A stretch of 30,295 nt of DNA from the NCBI GenBank assembly GCA_046483505.1, contig JAWODB010000033.1:1-30295 (forward strand). The letters are read 5' to 3'. Positions 15,185-22,601 of the stretch are shown here, piece by piece; within the stretch, counting starts at the first letter, position 1; every line of letters starts with the position of its first letter. The translations under genes and the position numbers were made by a program. Source of the DNA: BS750m-G62 sp046483505. Its GTDB lineage: Bacteria; Planctomycetota; Phycisphaerae; FEN-1346. A model generated the notes under the pieces. The model did no database searches. It was not told the DNA's origin and saw only the letters and a program-made list of their open reading frames with translations.

Positions 15185-17662
15185 TCATTCCGCCAGACGG
15201 TACAGCCGCACGTCGTCCACGTCAACGACGTCGGCGGGGGCGAGGCCGTCCACCGTCACGATCAGGAGGACCTTCGCCACCGCCGCGCCGCCGACCTGGG
15301 CGGGCACGTCGCCCGCGACGGCCACGGCGGTCCAGCGGCCGGGCGGCGGACGCAGGCTCGTCCGCAGCGCACCGCCCAGGTTCCGATCCTCCCCGTCGCG
15401 CGGGATGACCGAGAGCGTCACGGTCGCGCCGTCGGCGAGCGGCTGCGGGCACCGGACGAACGCCACCGCCGCGTGCCGGCCGGCCGTCACCTCGACGGTC
15501 TGGTGCGGCCCGCCGCGGGCCACGCCCCTGCACCGGACGCCGGCCCCGCCGGTGCGGGCGGCGTCGGCCGTCCGCACGATGGTGCCGGTGCCGCCCTTGA
15601 CCCAGCGGCCCCAGCCCTCGGCGTGCGGGTCCGTGCCGGCCTCGAAGCCGGGGTTCTGCGAGAGGACCTCGCCCTCGCCGCGTGCGACGCGGAGGAGGAG
15701 ACCGGCGTGCTCGCGGACGCGGCCTTCGTCGGCGCCGCGCGCCATCGCCTCGAGCCGCTCGCGGACCGGCCCGTCCGGATGGGCCGTGACCCAACCGAAG
15801 AGGCTCCACAGGGCCCCCGCGGCCCATCCCTCGCCGCCGAGCAACCGCCCGTGCCGTCCCGCGATCGAGATCGGGTGCTGAAGGACCGGGTCCTTCGGAT
15901 AAACCTGGAGGGCGAGTCGGCGGCGCTTCCCGGCCATCGCCAGGCCGCGCGCGGCGCGCTCCAGGGCCCCCAGGGCCGCCGCCTCGTCGTCCGGCGCCGG
16001 CGACGGACGGACCTCCGCCAGGTACGCCAGGGCCGACGCCTCGTCATACTCGAATGCCGCGAGAAGCAGGCGGGCCCGGGCCTTGCGGTCCGGCGTATCG
16101 GCCTTCGCGACGACGGCCTCGAGGAGGCGGCGGCTCTCGGCGATGTCGTCCTCGCCCACGGCCGCCAGGTACGCCGGCCGGTTGAACGGCAGGTACTGGC
16201 CGCGGTCGCGCCACCAGTCCGTCTCCGGGACGCGGCGCGTCCAGAAGTCCTCCCAGTGGGCATAGTACTCGGCGAGAAGCGGGGCGGCCTCCGGCCCGAC
16301 GGCCCGCGCGTACCATTCGTCGAGGACGGCGTCGGCGTCGCGCGACGGGTCCCACAGCAGCCGCAGCAGGAGGTAGAGTTTGGGGCCCTCGCCCCAGTTG
16401 GGATAGGCCTCGGCGTACCACGCCCGGACGCCGGCCTCTTGCGCCCACCGCACGTACGCCGCCTGGTGATGGAAGTAGACGCGCGGCAGGCAGTAGGGCG
16501 TCCCGTAGATATAGTCATACCAGCCGACGGTCGGGCTCGCCGCCCGCCACGCGCGGGTCGCCGCATGGCCGGCCTCGCGGATGGCGGGCTTCACCCACTT
16601 CATCCGGTCGTACGTCATGAACGGGACGATGGCCGGATGGACCTTCACCCGCCCCGGCGCCTGGGCCACCTCGCTGTACGCCAGGCATCCGAACCGCTTG
16701 CCGGGATGCTTCGCGAGCACCCGCTCGACCACGGCGCCCGACCAGGCGAAGTAGCGGTCCGAGACGTTCCGCCGGCCGAGGAAGTTCGGTTCCTTCGGGT
16801 CGCGGGCCCGGCACGCCTCGCACTCGCAGTGGCCGGAGGAATCGTTCACGCCGAGGCTGAACGAGTCGGCGTCCGGGTGGGCGTCGAAGTACGCGATGAT
16901 GTTCTTCGCGGCCTCCTCGACGAGCCCCTCCGCGGTGAAGCACGGCTGCCAGTGGGCGTGCTCGCCGGGCGGCGGGACGAACCGCTCCCCGTCGTGAACC
17001 GGGTAGAAGTGGGGATGCGTCTTGCCGTATTCCTTCGGGGGGATGACCCGCCACAGGTTGTGATGGAACGCCACGCGGCCGTGGAGGCGGTTCCGCCGGC
17101 CCCACTCGGCCATCGCCCGGCCGCGCAGCCCGCTGAACTGCCGGCTGAAGAACGCCGGCTCGCTGCGAATCGTGCCCCCGGGCACGACGAGCGTCTTCCG
17201 CCGCGGCACGTCGTCGCCGTGGTTGCCCGGCATGAGCCAGCGGACGCCGACGAAGCGTTCGAGGAACTCGCACACGCCGAACTCGGTGCCCCACGGCGTG
17301 GGGCCGGCGATGACGACGCGCGAGCCGTCGGCGTGGATGAGGAACCCGTCGCCGTCCAGACGAGCGAACCGGTCGCGGAGCGGCTCGGCGGCGGGCGTCG
17401 GACCAACGTGAATCTGCTCGGCCAGGCGGGCCGCCCTGGCGCTTTCGGTGTCGAGACTCGCCAGGTCCGCCCCCGTCGCCTCCTTGACGTACCGGCGGAG
17501 CAGGTCGGCCGCGGCGGCGGTCTGCGGGTCGGCGTCGGCCGGCACGATGATGACCGCCCGGGCCTTGCCGTCCGTGACGATTGGGACGTCGGCGGACGCG
17601 GTGGACGCGAAGGTCAGGACGAGACCGCCGGCAAGGGCGGCGAGGCGTGCGGCGAGCGACAT
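15185..17662 (-). CDS. DUF4838-domain protein with C-terminal CBM-like module, secreted
   Basis: The 825-residue protein has a signal peptide (about 1-24) and an N-terminal GH67/GH20-like alpha/beta domain (about 30-160), recognisable from TPWGTEFGVCEFLERFVGVRWLMPG (122-146). The DUF4838 domain (about 210-480) carries SLGVNDSSGHCECEAC, with a Cys cluster at 279-284. The C-terminal ~170 residues begin NPGFEAGTDPHAEGWGRWV and resemble a CBM4/9-type jelly roll. Related proteins are alpha-glucuronidase- or hexosaminidase-like in fold, but enzymatic function of DUF4838 is not settled. Of two in-frame ATGs, the second was chosen: GGGGAG lies 7 nt before it and it opens the signal peptide directly. 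As the most upstream gene of the island it may be first in a transcript. A 130 bp repeat starts 30 nt upstream. Confidence 0.88.
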   Translation of the reverse strand: MSLAARLAALAGGLVLTFASTASADVPIVTDGKARAVIIVPADADPQTAAAADLLRRYVKEATGADLASLDTESARAARLAEQIHVGPTPAAEPLRDRFARLDGDGFLIHADGSRVVIAGPTPWGTEFGVCEFLERFVGVRWLMPGNHGDDVPRRKTLVVPGGTIRSEPAFFSRQFSGLRGRAMAEWGRRNRLHGRVAFHHNLWRVIPPKEYGKTHPHFYPVHDGERFVPPPGEHAHWQPCFTAEGLVEEAAKNIIAYFDAHPDADSFSLGVNDSSGHCECEACRARDPKEPNFLGRRNVSDRYFAWSGAVVERVLAKHPGKRFGCLAYSEVAQAPGRVKVHPAIVPFMTYDRMKWVKPAIREAGHAATRAWRAASPTVGWYDYIYGTPYCLPRVYFHHQAAYVRWAQEAGVRAWYAEAYPNWGEGPKLYLLLRLLWDPSRDADAVLDEWYARAVGPEAAPLLAEYYAHWEDFWTRRVPETDWWRDRGQYLPFNRPAYLAAVGEDDIAESRRLLEAVVAKADTPDRKARARLLLAAFEYDEASALAYLAEVRPSPAPDDEAAALGALERAARGLAMAGKRRRLALQVYPKDPVLQHPISIAGRHGRLLGGEGWAAGALWSLFGWVTAHPDGPVRERLEAMARGADEGRVREHAGLLLRVARGEGEVLSQNPGFEAGTDPHAEGWGRWVKGGTGTIVRTADAARTGGAGVRCRGVARGGPHQTVEVTAGRHAAVAFVRCPQPLADGATVTLSVIPRDGEDRNLGGALRTSLRPPPGRWTAVAVAGDVPAQVGGAAVAKVLLIVTVDGLAPADVVDVDDVRLYRLAE

Positions 17663-17691
17663 GTGCCATCTCCCCGGCATGGGTCAGGAGA

Positions 17692-17821
17692 TTAACACTA
17701 CAACGCGAACTCATGCGCGGCGGGTCTCCGCACCCGCCGCGCCGACCTTGAAAGGGCATTTCGAGCGCGGTGGGTGCCCAGACCCACCGCGCAAAACGCC
17801 GACTTAGCGTCGTCGTGTTAA
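17692..17821. repeat. 130 bp double-hairpin element, copy 2
   Basis: Terminal ttaacactacaacgc and gcgtcgtcgtgttaa (partly diverged) enclose two perfect 11+6+11 hairpins. The first has stem gcgcggcgggt and loop ctccgc; the second has stem gcgcggtgggt and loop gcccag. Length is exactly that of the copies at 1666-1795 and 19776-19905, but the C:G and T:A hairpins are in swapped order compared with both. Confidence 0.9.
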
Positions 17822-17921
17822 GCGCACGTCCGGGGCATACGTTCCCCGGAAAAGGCGGGGTGCCCGCTCATATTCGAGCCGCCCGTATTGATTGGGCCCG
17901 GCAACAGTAAAGTGAAGATGT

Positions 17922-18128
17922 GCGGATTCAACTTTGAAACGCAACATCCCAAACGACGCCTTCAGGCGTTTGAGGGCCTCTGCCTCGGCTCCGAGGCTGC
18001 CAGGGGCCCCTTTCGCCCCGCCGCCTCGGCGTCGGACCGGAGCCCTTCGGGCCTCGGGGTGAGGCCGACGCCGACGCGACGGGGCTCCAGGGGCTTGGGG
18101 GCCTGTTGCGTTTCAAAGTTGAATCCGC
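17922..18128. mobile_element. 207 bp MITE-like element with 25 bp perfect terminal inverted repeats
   Basis: Positions 17922-17946 and 18104-18128 are perfect reverse complements over 25 bp; the arm begins gcggattcaactttgaaac. The pairing breaks at once on both sides, giving sharp ends. The 157 bp interior has many small palindromes (gacgccttcaggcgt, gcctcggctccgaggc) and no coding capacity. Flanks do not show an obvious target duplication. The size and structure fit a non-autonomous element, but no transposase is present in the window. Confidence 0.75.
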
Positions 18129-18130
18129 GA

Positions 18131-18298
18131 TGTCATTCTGAGGCCTCGCTTGCGAGGCCGAAGCCTGCCCTGAGCGAGGCGCAGCCGAGTCGAACGGGAA
18201 TCTCGCCGCCGGCCACGGCACGAGCCGTACCCGTGCCAGGGTGCGAAAGGCAACAAGGCGAGATGCTTCGTCGGCCTTGCGGCCTCCTCAGAATGACA
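18131..18298. repeat. tgtcattctgagg-bounded inverted repeat element
   Basis: The 13 bp ends tgtcattctgagg (18131-18143) and cctcagaatgaca (18286-18298) are perfect inverted repeats. Inside are a 6+4+6 hairpin gcctcg-CTTG-cgaggc (18143-18158) and the words gaatctcgcc and ggcgagatgcttcg. Similar tcattctgag / ctcagaatga repeats occur between genes of several bacterial phyla. A diverged right half lies at 26998-27040. Confidence 0.75.
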
Positions 18299-18310
18299 AC
18301 CATGAAGAAG

Positions 18311-18338
18311 GCGCGGCGGGCAAGACTGCCCGCCGCGC
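18311..18338 (-). terminator. 28-nt hairpin 9 nt past a stop codon
   Basis: Stem gcgcggcgggc / gcccgccgcgc, loop aagact, identical to 153-180. Its position just after the stop codon of the minus-strand gene ending at 18348 suggests a 3'-end structure. There is no T tract. Confidence 0.45.
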
Positions 18339-18347
18339 GACGCCCTG

Positions 18348-19604
18348 TCACCGCCCCTGCTCCCGCGGATGCGCCTGGTCGAGGTGCTGCCCGAACGCCG
18401 CCGCCGCCTCGCTCGTGTCGCCGACCTCGACGGCCAGGCCGATCATCTCGCGGGCGGCGTCGGGCTCGCCGAGCAGGGCGTGAAGGACCGCCAGCATGAA
18501 CGCCGCATCCTTGGCCAGCACCGCGTGCTGGTCGCTGCGGCGGTACTGGAGCACGAGCCGATCGAGCCGCTCGGCCAGGGCCTCGTCCACGGGCACGTGG
18601 TCGACGGCTCCCGCGTCGAGGCGCAGCGCCCGCCGCATGGCCCAGGCGGCCCGGTCGAACTGCTCGAGCATCGCCAGCGACAGGGCGACGCCGATCTTCG
18701 GCACGCCCGCCGCCCGGTACGTCTGCGACAGGCGGCTGAAGGCGGTCAGCGCCTCGGACGCCCGGCCCCGGCTCAGCAGGGCCAGCGCCTGCTCGCTCGC
18801 GGCCGCGCCGTGGTCCGCCGGGACCTCCTCGATCCGCTCGTGCGGCACGTACGGTTCCGGGTCGAGGTACGGACCCGGGTCCACGTACGTCCGGTCGTCC
18901 ACGCCGGGATCGGGCTCCACGTACACCCGCCGCTCCTCGTACGTGGTCGCGCCCGGCACGGTGTAGACCGAGGTTCCGTACGACCGGTAGTAGATGCCGG
19001 GCGACCGGAGGATCACGCTGCCGTGCCGCGGGTAGACGTACCGCCGGTGGTGCGGCAGGTACGTGTGCAGGCGGTGGCGGAGGATGCGGCGTTTGACGTC
19101 GGGCCCGTGCGCGCCGCCCGGCACGCCGTGGCGGAACCGGTCGTGCGTGCGGCGGTCGTCGTGCCGGCGGCGGAGCAGGCTGGTGTGCGGCAGGGTGCGG
19201 AGCAGGCTCGACTGCTTCAGCCGCTCGTGCCGGATGTGCTGGAGTTTGCGGAGCGCGTCGTTGCGGTGATGCGGCCGGCCGGGGGGGCCGGGGTGCCGGC
19301 GCGGAAGGTGCCGGCGTGTCACGGGGCGCCCCGTGCCGCCGGGGTGCCGGGCCGACGGGCTCGCGGGGCGGGCCCCGCCGACGTTCACCCGGAGACCTCC
19401 GCGGCCGACGGAGACGGCGCTCCCGCGGCCATGGTGAGCGCCGCCGACGTTCGGGCTTCGTCCCGCGCCGGTTCGGGTCGGAAGCGTGCGCCCGGCGGCC
19501 CGACCGCTTGCGGCAAGTCCGGCAACGAGGATCGTGACGAGCAGGCCGATACCGGCCGCTCGGAGAATGCGTCGTTCGGATCGGGTTGCGCGTGAACGGA
19601 TCAT
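18348..19604 (-). CDS. Exported basic protein with TPR-like C-terminus, function unknown
   Basis: I do not recognise a named family. The 418-residue protein has an N-terminal signal or anchor (about residues 12-38, hydrophobic ILRAAGIGLLVTILVAGLAA). A strongly basic, Arg/His/Gly/Pro-rich low-complexity stretch follows (about 40-190), then a Tyr/Asp/Pro-rich linker with repeated D-P-G/E-P-Y motifs (about 215-255). The C-terminus is alanine-rich, helical and TPR-like (about 265-410, with ALALLSRGRASEALTAFSRL and AFMLAVLHALLGEPDAAREM). Such layouts occur in planctomycete exported proteins of unknown role. ATG at 19604 was preferred over an in-frame TTG two codons upstream because GGAGG is 7 nt from the ATG but only 1 nt from the TTG. 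It has its own strong promoter and a hairpin after its stop, so it is likely monocistronic. Confidence 0.8.
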   Translation of the reverse strand: MIRSRATRSERRILRAAGIGLLVTILVAGLAASGRAAGRTLPTRTGAGRSPNVGGAHHGRGSAVSVGRGGLRVNVGGARPASPSARHPGGTGRPVTRRHLPRRHPGPPGRPHHRNDALRKLQHIRHERLKQSSLLRTLPHTSLLRRRHDDRRTHDRFRHGVPGGAHGPDVKRRILRHRLHTYLPHHRRYVYPRHGSVILRSPGIYYRSYGTSVYTVPGATTYEERRVYVEPDPGVDDRTYVDPGPYLDPEPYVPHERIEEVPADHGAAASEQALALLSRGRASEALTAFSRLSQTYRAAGVPKIGVALSLAMLEQFDRAAWAMRRALRLDAGAVDHVPVDEALAERLDRLVLQYRRSDQHAVLAKDAAFMLAVLHALLGEPDAAREMIGLAVEVGDTSEAAAAFGQHLDQAHPREQGR

Positions 19605-19681
19605 CGTCAACCCTCCTTCCGATGAAATGGCTCATCTGGTGGGACGCCCGGAGGGGCACCCCCATTCATTTCCTCCAATAG

Positions 19682-19710
19682 ATTATACGCACACTGAAAC
19701 AAAATGGTAA
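19682..19710 (-). promoter_or_regulatory. Sigma70-type promoter with perfect TATAAT
   Basis: On the minus strand, TTACCA (19705-19710) is separated by 17 nt from TATAAT (19682-19687). A start near 19675 would give a leader of about 70 nt to the ATG at 19604. The stretch is distinctly AT-rich for this window. Confidence 0.65.
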
Positions 19711-19775
19711 GGGGAAGCGCGGGAAGGGCCCGGCGCAGCCGAGGCGCAGGGTGGCACGCCGTTCAAACCACCCCA

Positions 19776-19905
19776 TTGAGCACCACAACGCTAAGTCGGC
19801 CATTTGCGCGGTGGGTCTCCGTACCCACCGCGCTCGAAACGCCCTTTCCAGGGCTGCGCGGCGGGTGCGGAGACCCGCCGCGCACGAGTTAGCGTGGTCG
19901 TGTTA
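19776..19905. repeat. 130 bp double-hairpin element, copy 3
   Basis: The outer arms are diverged (ttgagcaccacaacgct and agcgtggtcgtgtta). The two inner hairpins remain perfect: stem gcgcggtgggt with loop ctccgt, and stem gcgcggcgggt with loop gcggag. The hairpins are therefore better kept than the ends. Confidence 0.9.
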
Positions 19906-19980
19906 GCCGCCCTGTTTGCAGGGCGCGTTGAAGGCTCACGCGCCGCGAACAACGCGCGCCGCGCAAGCGCGGCGGCTGAA
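19903..19980. repeat. 78 bp agccgcc double-hairpin element, copy 2
   Basis: Outer ttagccgcc / ggcggctgaa encloses 6+4+6 hairpins gccctg-TTTG-cagggc (19909-19924) and gccgcg-CAAG-cgcggc (19958-19973). It overlaps the end of the 130 bp element by 3 nt. It may act as the 3'-end structure of the sulfatase gene ending at 20005. Confidence 0.8.
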
Positions 19981-20004
19981 TGGGGCGGATGCGCCGTCCA
20001 GCGC

Positions 20005-21945
20005 TTATGCGCCGCCGAGGTGCTCGAGCAGCGCGTTCGCGCTGAACCGGACGAACATGCCGAGCGGGCCCTGCTTCGCATGGTCCGTCGCGAGGACCGC
20101 CCGGACGGCGCCGGCGGCGGGTCGGGCGGTCTGGCCCATCAGTTCCAGCGTCCGGCACGCCCGCAGGACCGCGCTCTGGCTCTCGCCGGCGAGTTCCTTC
20201 GTAAGCGCCGCGACGGCGTCCTTCGCCTTGCCGAGTTCCGCGAGTGCCCCGGCCGCCTCGATCCGCACGGGCGCGGAGGCGTCGGCCAGCGCCTTCTCCA
20301 GCGCGCGGGCGGCCGGCTTGGCGTCCTCGCCCAGGTTCCGCAGACCGATGACCGCCCAGAACCGGACCGCCGGGTCGGCGTGCTGAAGGTTCGCAAGGAG
20401 GGCGTCGCGTTTGCCGGCCCCCCGGCCGACGAGGTCGGCGGCCTCCAGGATCGTCCCGAGCGGATAGACGTGCGGGTCGCGGGCCATTTCCTGCGGCGTG
20501 GTGCCTTCGGACCGCCGCCGGATCTCGCATTCCGGCAGGAAGCCGACGTCGCGGCTCGCCAGGACCCACCGCCGGTGCTCGCGGCGGAGGCGCTCGAGCG
20601 TCCCGGCACGGCCCGCGTCGCCGACGAGGTTCTTCAGGTTCAGCGGATCGGCCTGGCAGTCGTAGAGTTCCTCGGGCGGTTTCGTCGGGCCGGCGTAGTG
20701 CCGCTCGGGCGGGGTGAGGTCGCCCTCGGCGGCCACGCGCGAGATCTCGTCGCGGATCTCGCCCTGCCCCGGCCACGCGCTCGGCTGGTGGTAGGAAATG
20801 TGCGGCATGTAGTTACGGATGTACAGGTACCGCGCGTCGCGGACGGAGCGGCAGAGGTCGTACGCCTCGTCCACGCGGTCCCGATGGCCGTAGACGTACG
20901 TGCGCGGCGCGCCCTCGTGGGCGCCGAGAAATGCCGCGCCCTGCATGTAGTCCGGGGCGTCCATCCCGAGGAGGCTGAGGACCGTGCGGGGGAAATCCAC
21001 GAAACTCACCAGGCGGTCCACCGTCCCGCCGGGCTTCGCGGGCGCCAGGTGCGCGTACTTCTCCGGGAACCGGATGATGAGCGGCACCTTCATGCCCGAA
21101 TCGAGGACCGCCCGCTTGTGGCGCGGCATGCCGTTGCCGTGGTCGCCGTAGAAGAAGACGATCGTGTCGTCGGCGAGGCCGTCCTCCTCCAACTGGTCGA
21201 GCAGGCGGCCGACCTGGTGGTCGAGGACCGTCACGCAGTCGTAGAAGCGGGCCAGGACGCGGCGCACGAGCGGCGTGTCCGGGTAATACGGCGGGACGGG
21301 CGCCTCGGCCGGGTCGTGAATCTCGTCCTCCGAGAGTTGCGACTGGACCTCCTCGAGGAACTTCTCGCGCGGCCAGACCATCGACCGCGACTGGTGGCTG
21401 ACCATGTGGTTGAAGACGGCGAAGAACGGCCGGCCCGGCTTCCGCCCGCGCCAGTGGGCCTTGGCGGAGCAGTCGTCCCACGCCTCGTCGATGAGTCGCG
21501 GCTCGTCGGACGTATTGTAATCCGTTTTGACGTTGTTCGTGGTGTAGTACCCGGCCTCGCGCAGGGCGCCCGGCCAGGCGCGGATGACGTCCGGGATCGG
21601 GTACGCCGACCGCAGGTGCATCGTGCCGAGGCTGGAGGCGAAGACGCCCGTAATCAGGCACGACCGCGCGGGCGAGCAGACGGGCGCCGAGGCGAACGCA
21701 TTCGTGTACCGGACGCCGTCGGCGGCTAACGCATCGAGGTTCGGCGTCCGGGCGTAAGAGTCGCCGTAACAGCCGAGGGCGGGGCTCAGGTCCTCGGCGG
21801 TGATCCAGAGGATGTTCGGGCGGTCGGCGCCGGCGGCGGCCGTGCCGCCGCGGTCGGCCTTCGGCCGGCATCCGATGCCGGCGCCGAGCAGCCCGGCGCC
21901 GAGGGAGGCGGCGCCGGCGGTCTTCAGGAAATCGCGTCGTTTCAT
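20005..21945 (-). CDS. Formylglycine-dependent sulfatase with C-terminal HEAT-like repeats, Tat-exported
   Basis: The 646-residue protein is a second type I sulfatase. The N-terminus MKRRDFLKTAGAASLGAGLL is a twin-arginine signal, followed by a Cys (C26) that could be lipidated, although the lipobox is poor. PNILWITAEDLSPALGCYGD (43-62) replaces the usual DD with E51-D52. C90-S-P-A-R is the formylglycine signature. GDHGNGMPRHK supplies further metal-site residues. The last ~130 residues are helical repeats, NLQHADPAVRFWAVIGLRNL, ASAPVRIEAAGALAELG and so on, which look like HEAT/armadillo units. Sulfatase-HEAT fusions are known in planctomycetes; the tail may bind partners or substrate. AAGGAG is 7 nt before the ATG. 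A 3 x 123 bp tandem repeat begins 16 nt upstream; the longer reading frame through it is spurious. Confidence 0.93.
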   Translation of the reverse strand: MKRRDFLKTAGAASLGAGLLGAGIGCRPKADRGGTAAAGADRPNILWITAEDLSPALGCYGDSYARTPNLDALAADGVRYTNAFASAPVCSPARSCLITGVFASSLGTMHLRSAYPIPDVIRAWPGALREAGYYTTNNVKTDYNTSDEPRLIDEAWDDCSAKAHWRGRKPGRPFFAVFNHMVSHQSRSMVWPREKFLEEVQSQLSEDEIHDPAEAPVPPYYPDTPLVRRVLARFYDCVTVLDHQVGRLLDQLEEDGLADDTIVFFYGDHGNGMPRHKRAVLDSGMKVPLIIRFPEKYAHLAPAKPGGTVDRLVSFVDFPRTVLSLLGMDAPDYMQGAAFLGAHEGAPRTYVYGHRDRVDEAYDLCRSVRDARYLYIRNYMPHISYHQPSAWPGQGEIRDEISRVAAEGDLTPPERHYAGPTKPPEELYDCQADPLNLKNLVGDAGRAGTLERLRREHRRWVLASRDVGFLPECEIRRRSEGTTPQEMARDPHVYPLGTILEAADLVGRGAGKRDALLANLQHADPAVRFWAVIGLRNLGEDAKPAARALEKALADASAPVRIEAAGALAELGKAKDAVAALTKELAGESQSAVLRACRTLELMGQTARPAAGAVRAVLATDHAKQGPLGMFVRFSANALLEHLGGA

Positions 21946-21961
21946 CGTCGGGCTCCTTGCT

Positions 21962-22329
21962 GGGTGCCACTGGCGGCTTGCCGGGCCGTGCGCTGCAATC
22001 CTGCAACGGCGCGCGGCCCGCGAGCGGGCCGGCGAACACAAACCGTTTCGCGCGGGCGGCGCATGACCGACAATCCGAGCGCCGGGTGCCACGGCCGGCC
22101 TTGTCCGGCCGTGCGCTGCAATCCTGCAACGGCGCGCGGCCCGCAAGCGGGCCGGCGAACACATACCGGTTCGCGCGGGCGGTGCATGACCGACAATCCG
22201 AGCGCCGGGTGCCACGGCCGGCCTTGTCCGGCCGTGCGCTGCAATCCTGCCACGGCGCGCGGCCCGCAAGCGGGCCGGCGAACACATACCGGTTCGCCGT
22301 GGCGGCGCATCACCGACAATCCGAGCGCC
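21962..22329. repeat. Tandem repeat, 3 units of 122-123 bp
   Basis: Units are 21962-22083 (122 bp), 22084-22206 (123 bp) and 22207-22329 (123 bp). Each runs gggtgccac, a CTTG-loop hairpin (cacggccgg / ccggccgtg in units 2 and 3), gtgcgctgcaatcctgc, the palindrome gcggcccgc-agcgggccgg, cgaacaca, and gaccgacaatccgagcgcc. Units 2 and 3 are nearly identical; unit 1 has a diverged hairpin. Immediately after unit 3 the sequence continues gggtggc into a different element, so both families share this joining word. Confidence 0.9.
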
Positions 22330-22418
22330 GGGTGGCATGCTTTCGCGCCTTTGGGAAAGCATACGCTCACCGACGCCGCGGACACACGCTTTCGCCGAAG
22401 CGCGAAAGCATGCCACCC
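22330..22418. repeat. 89 bp gctttcgc double-hairpin element (partly decayed)
   Basis: Outer gggtggc / gccaccc is intact. Hairpin 1 (catgctttcgc / gggaaagcata) and hairpin 2 (cacgctttcgc / gcgaaagcatg) have mismatches. It directly abuts the 123 bp tandem repeat. Confidence 0.85.
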
Positions 22419-22542
22419 GGCTACTTCCGCATTCTCGCCGCGGAGGGGGGCGGCCGTCAACGCTTTACCCGTGCGTCTTCCAGAGGGTGAACGCGGCCGA
22501 GAGCCGGAACCACGCCGCGACGACGACAACGGCGGAGAAAGG

Positions 22543-22571
22543 TTGCACCGGCCCGCGGCGAGAGGGAATAT
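22543..22571 (+). promoter_or_regulatory. Possible promoter of the secreted plus-strand gene
   Basis: TTGCAC (22543-22548), a 17 nt spacer and GAATAT (22566-22571) lie 30 nt before the ATG. The surrounding gaaaggttgca is also found at the candidate lipoprotein promoter near 24604. The -10 match is weak. Confidence 0.3.
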
Positions 22572-22601
22572 GGTCGGGGACCATCCGGAAGGAGACGAAT
22601 C

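Larger units (their letters stand above)
17663..18347. other. 685 bp gap made of three adjacent repeat elements
   Basis: From left to right: the 130 bp element (17692-17821), about 100 bp of unremarkable sequence, the 207 bp element with 25 bp terminal inverted repeats (17922-18128), an element bounded by tgtcattctgagg (18131-18298), and a 28-nt hairpin (18311-18338). No convincing gene was found. Confidence 0.7.
19605..20004. other. 400 bp gap: promoter plus two abutting repeats
   Basis: It contains the promoter at 19682-19710 and about 60 bp without distinctive features. The 130 bp element at 19776-19905 and the 78 bp element at 19903-19980 follow; the latter ends 24 nt before the sulfatase stop codon. 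No gene is visible. Confidence 0.7.
21946..22601. other. 656 bp divergent gap without a gene
   Basis: This gap separates the minus-strand sulfatase from the plus-strand secreted protein. It holds the 3 x 123 bp tandem repeat (21962-22329), a gctttcgc element (22330-22418) and a possible plus-strand promoter (22543-22571). No sulfatase promoter was recognised, so it may lie beyond or within the repeats. Confidence 0.7.

Noticed and set aside
12064..15408. 1114-codon open frame on the plus strand
   Set aside because: Antisense to the DUF1080 and DUF5060 genes and made of repeats at its start; no domain or signal.
15053..17695. 880-codon open frame on the plus strand
   Set aside because: Antisense shadow of the DUF4838 gene.
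21946..22416. Extension of the sulfatase frame through the tandem repeat
   Set aside because: It only translates the 123 bp repeat units and a hairpin. The Tat signal with a correctly spaced Shine-Dalgarno starts at 21945.
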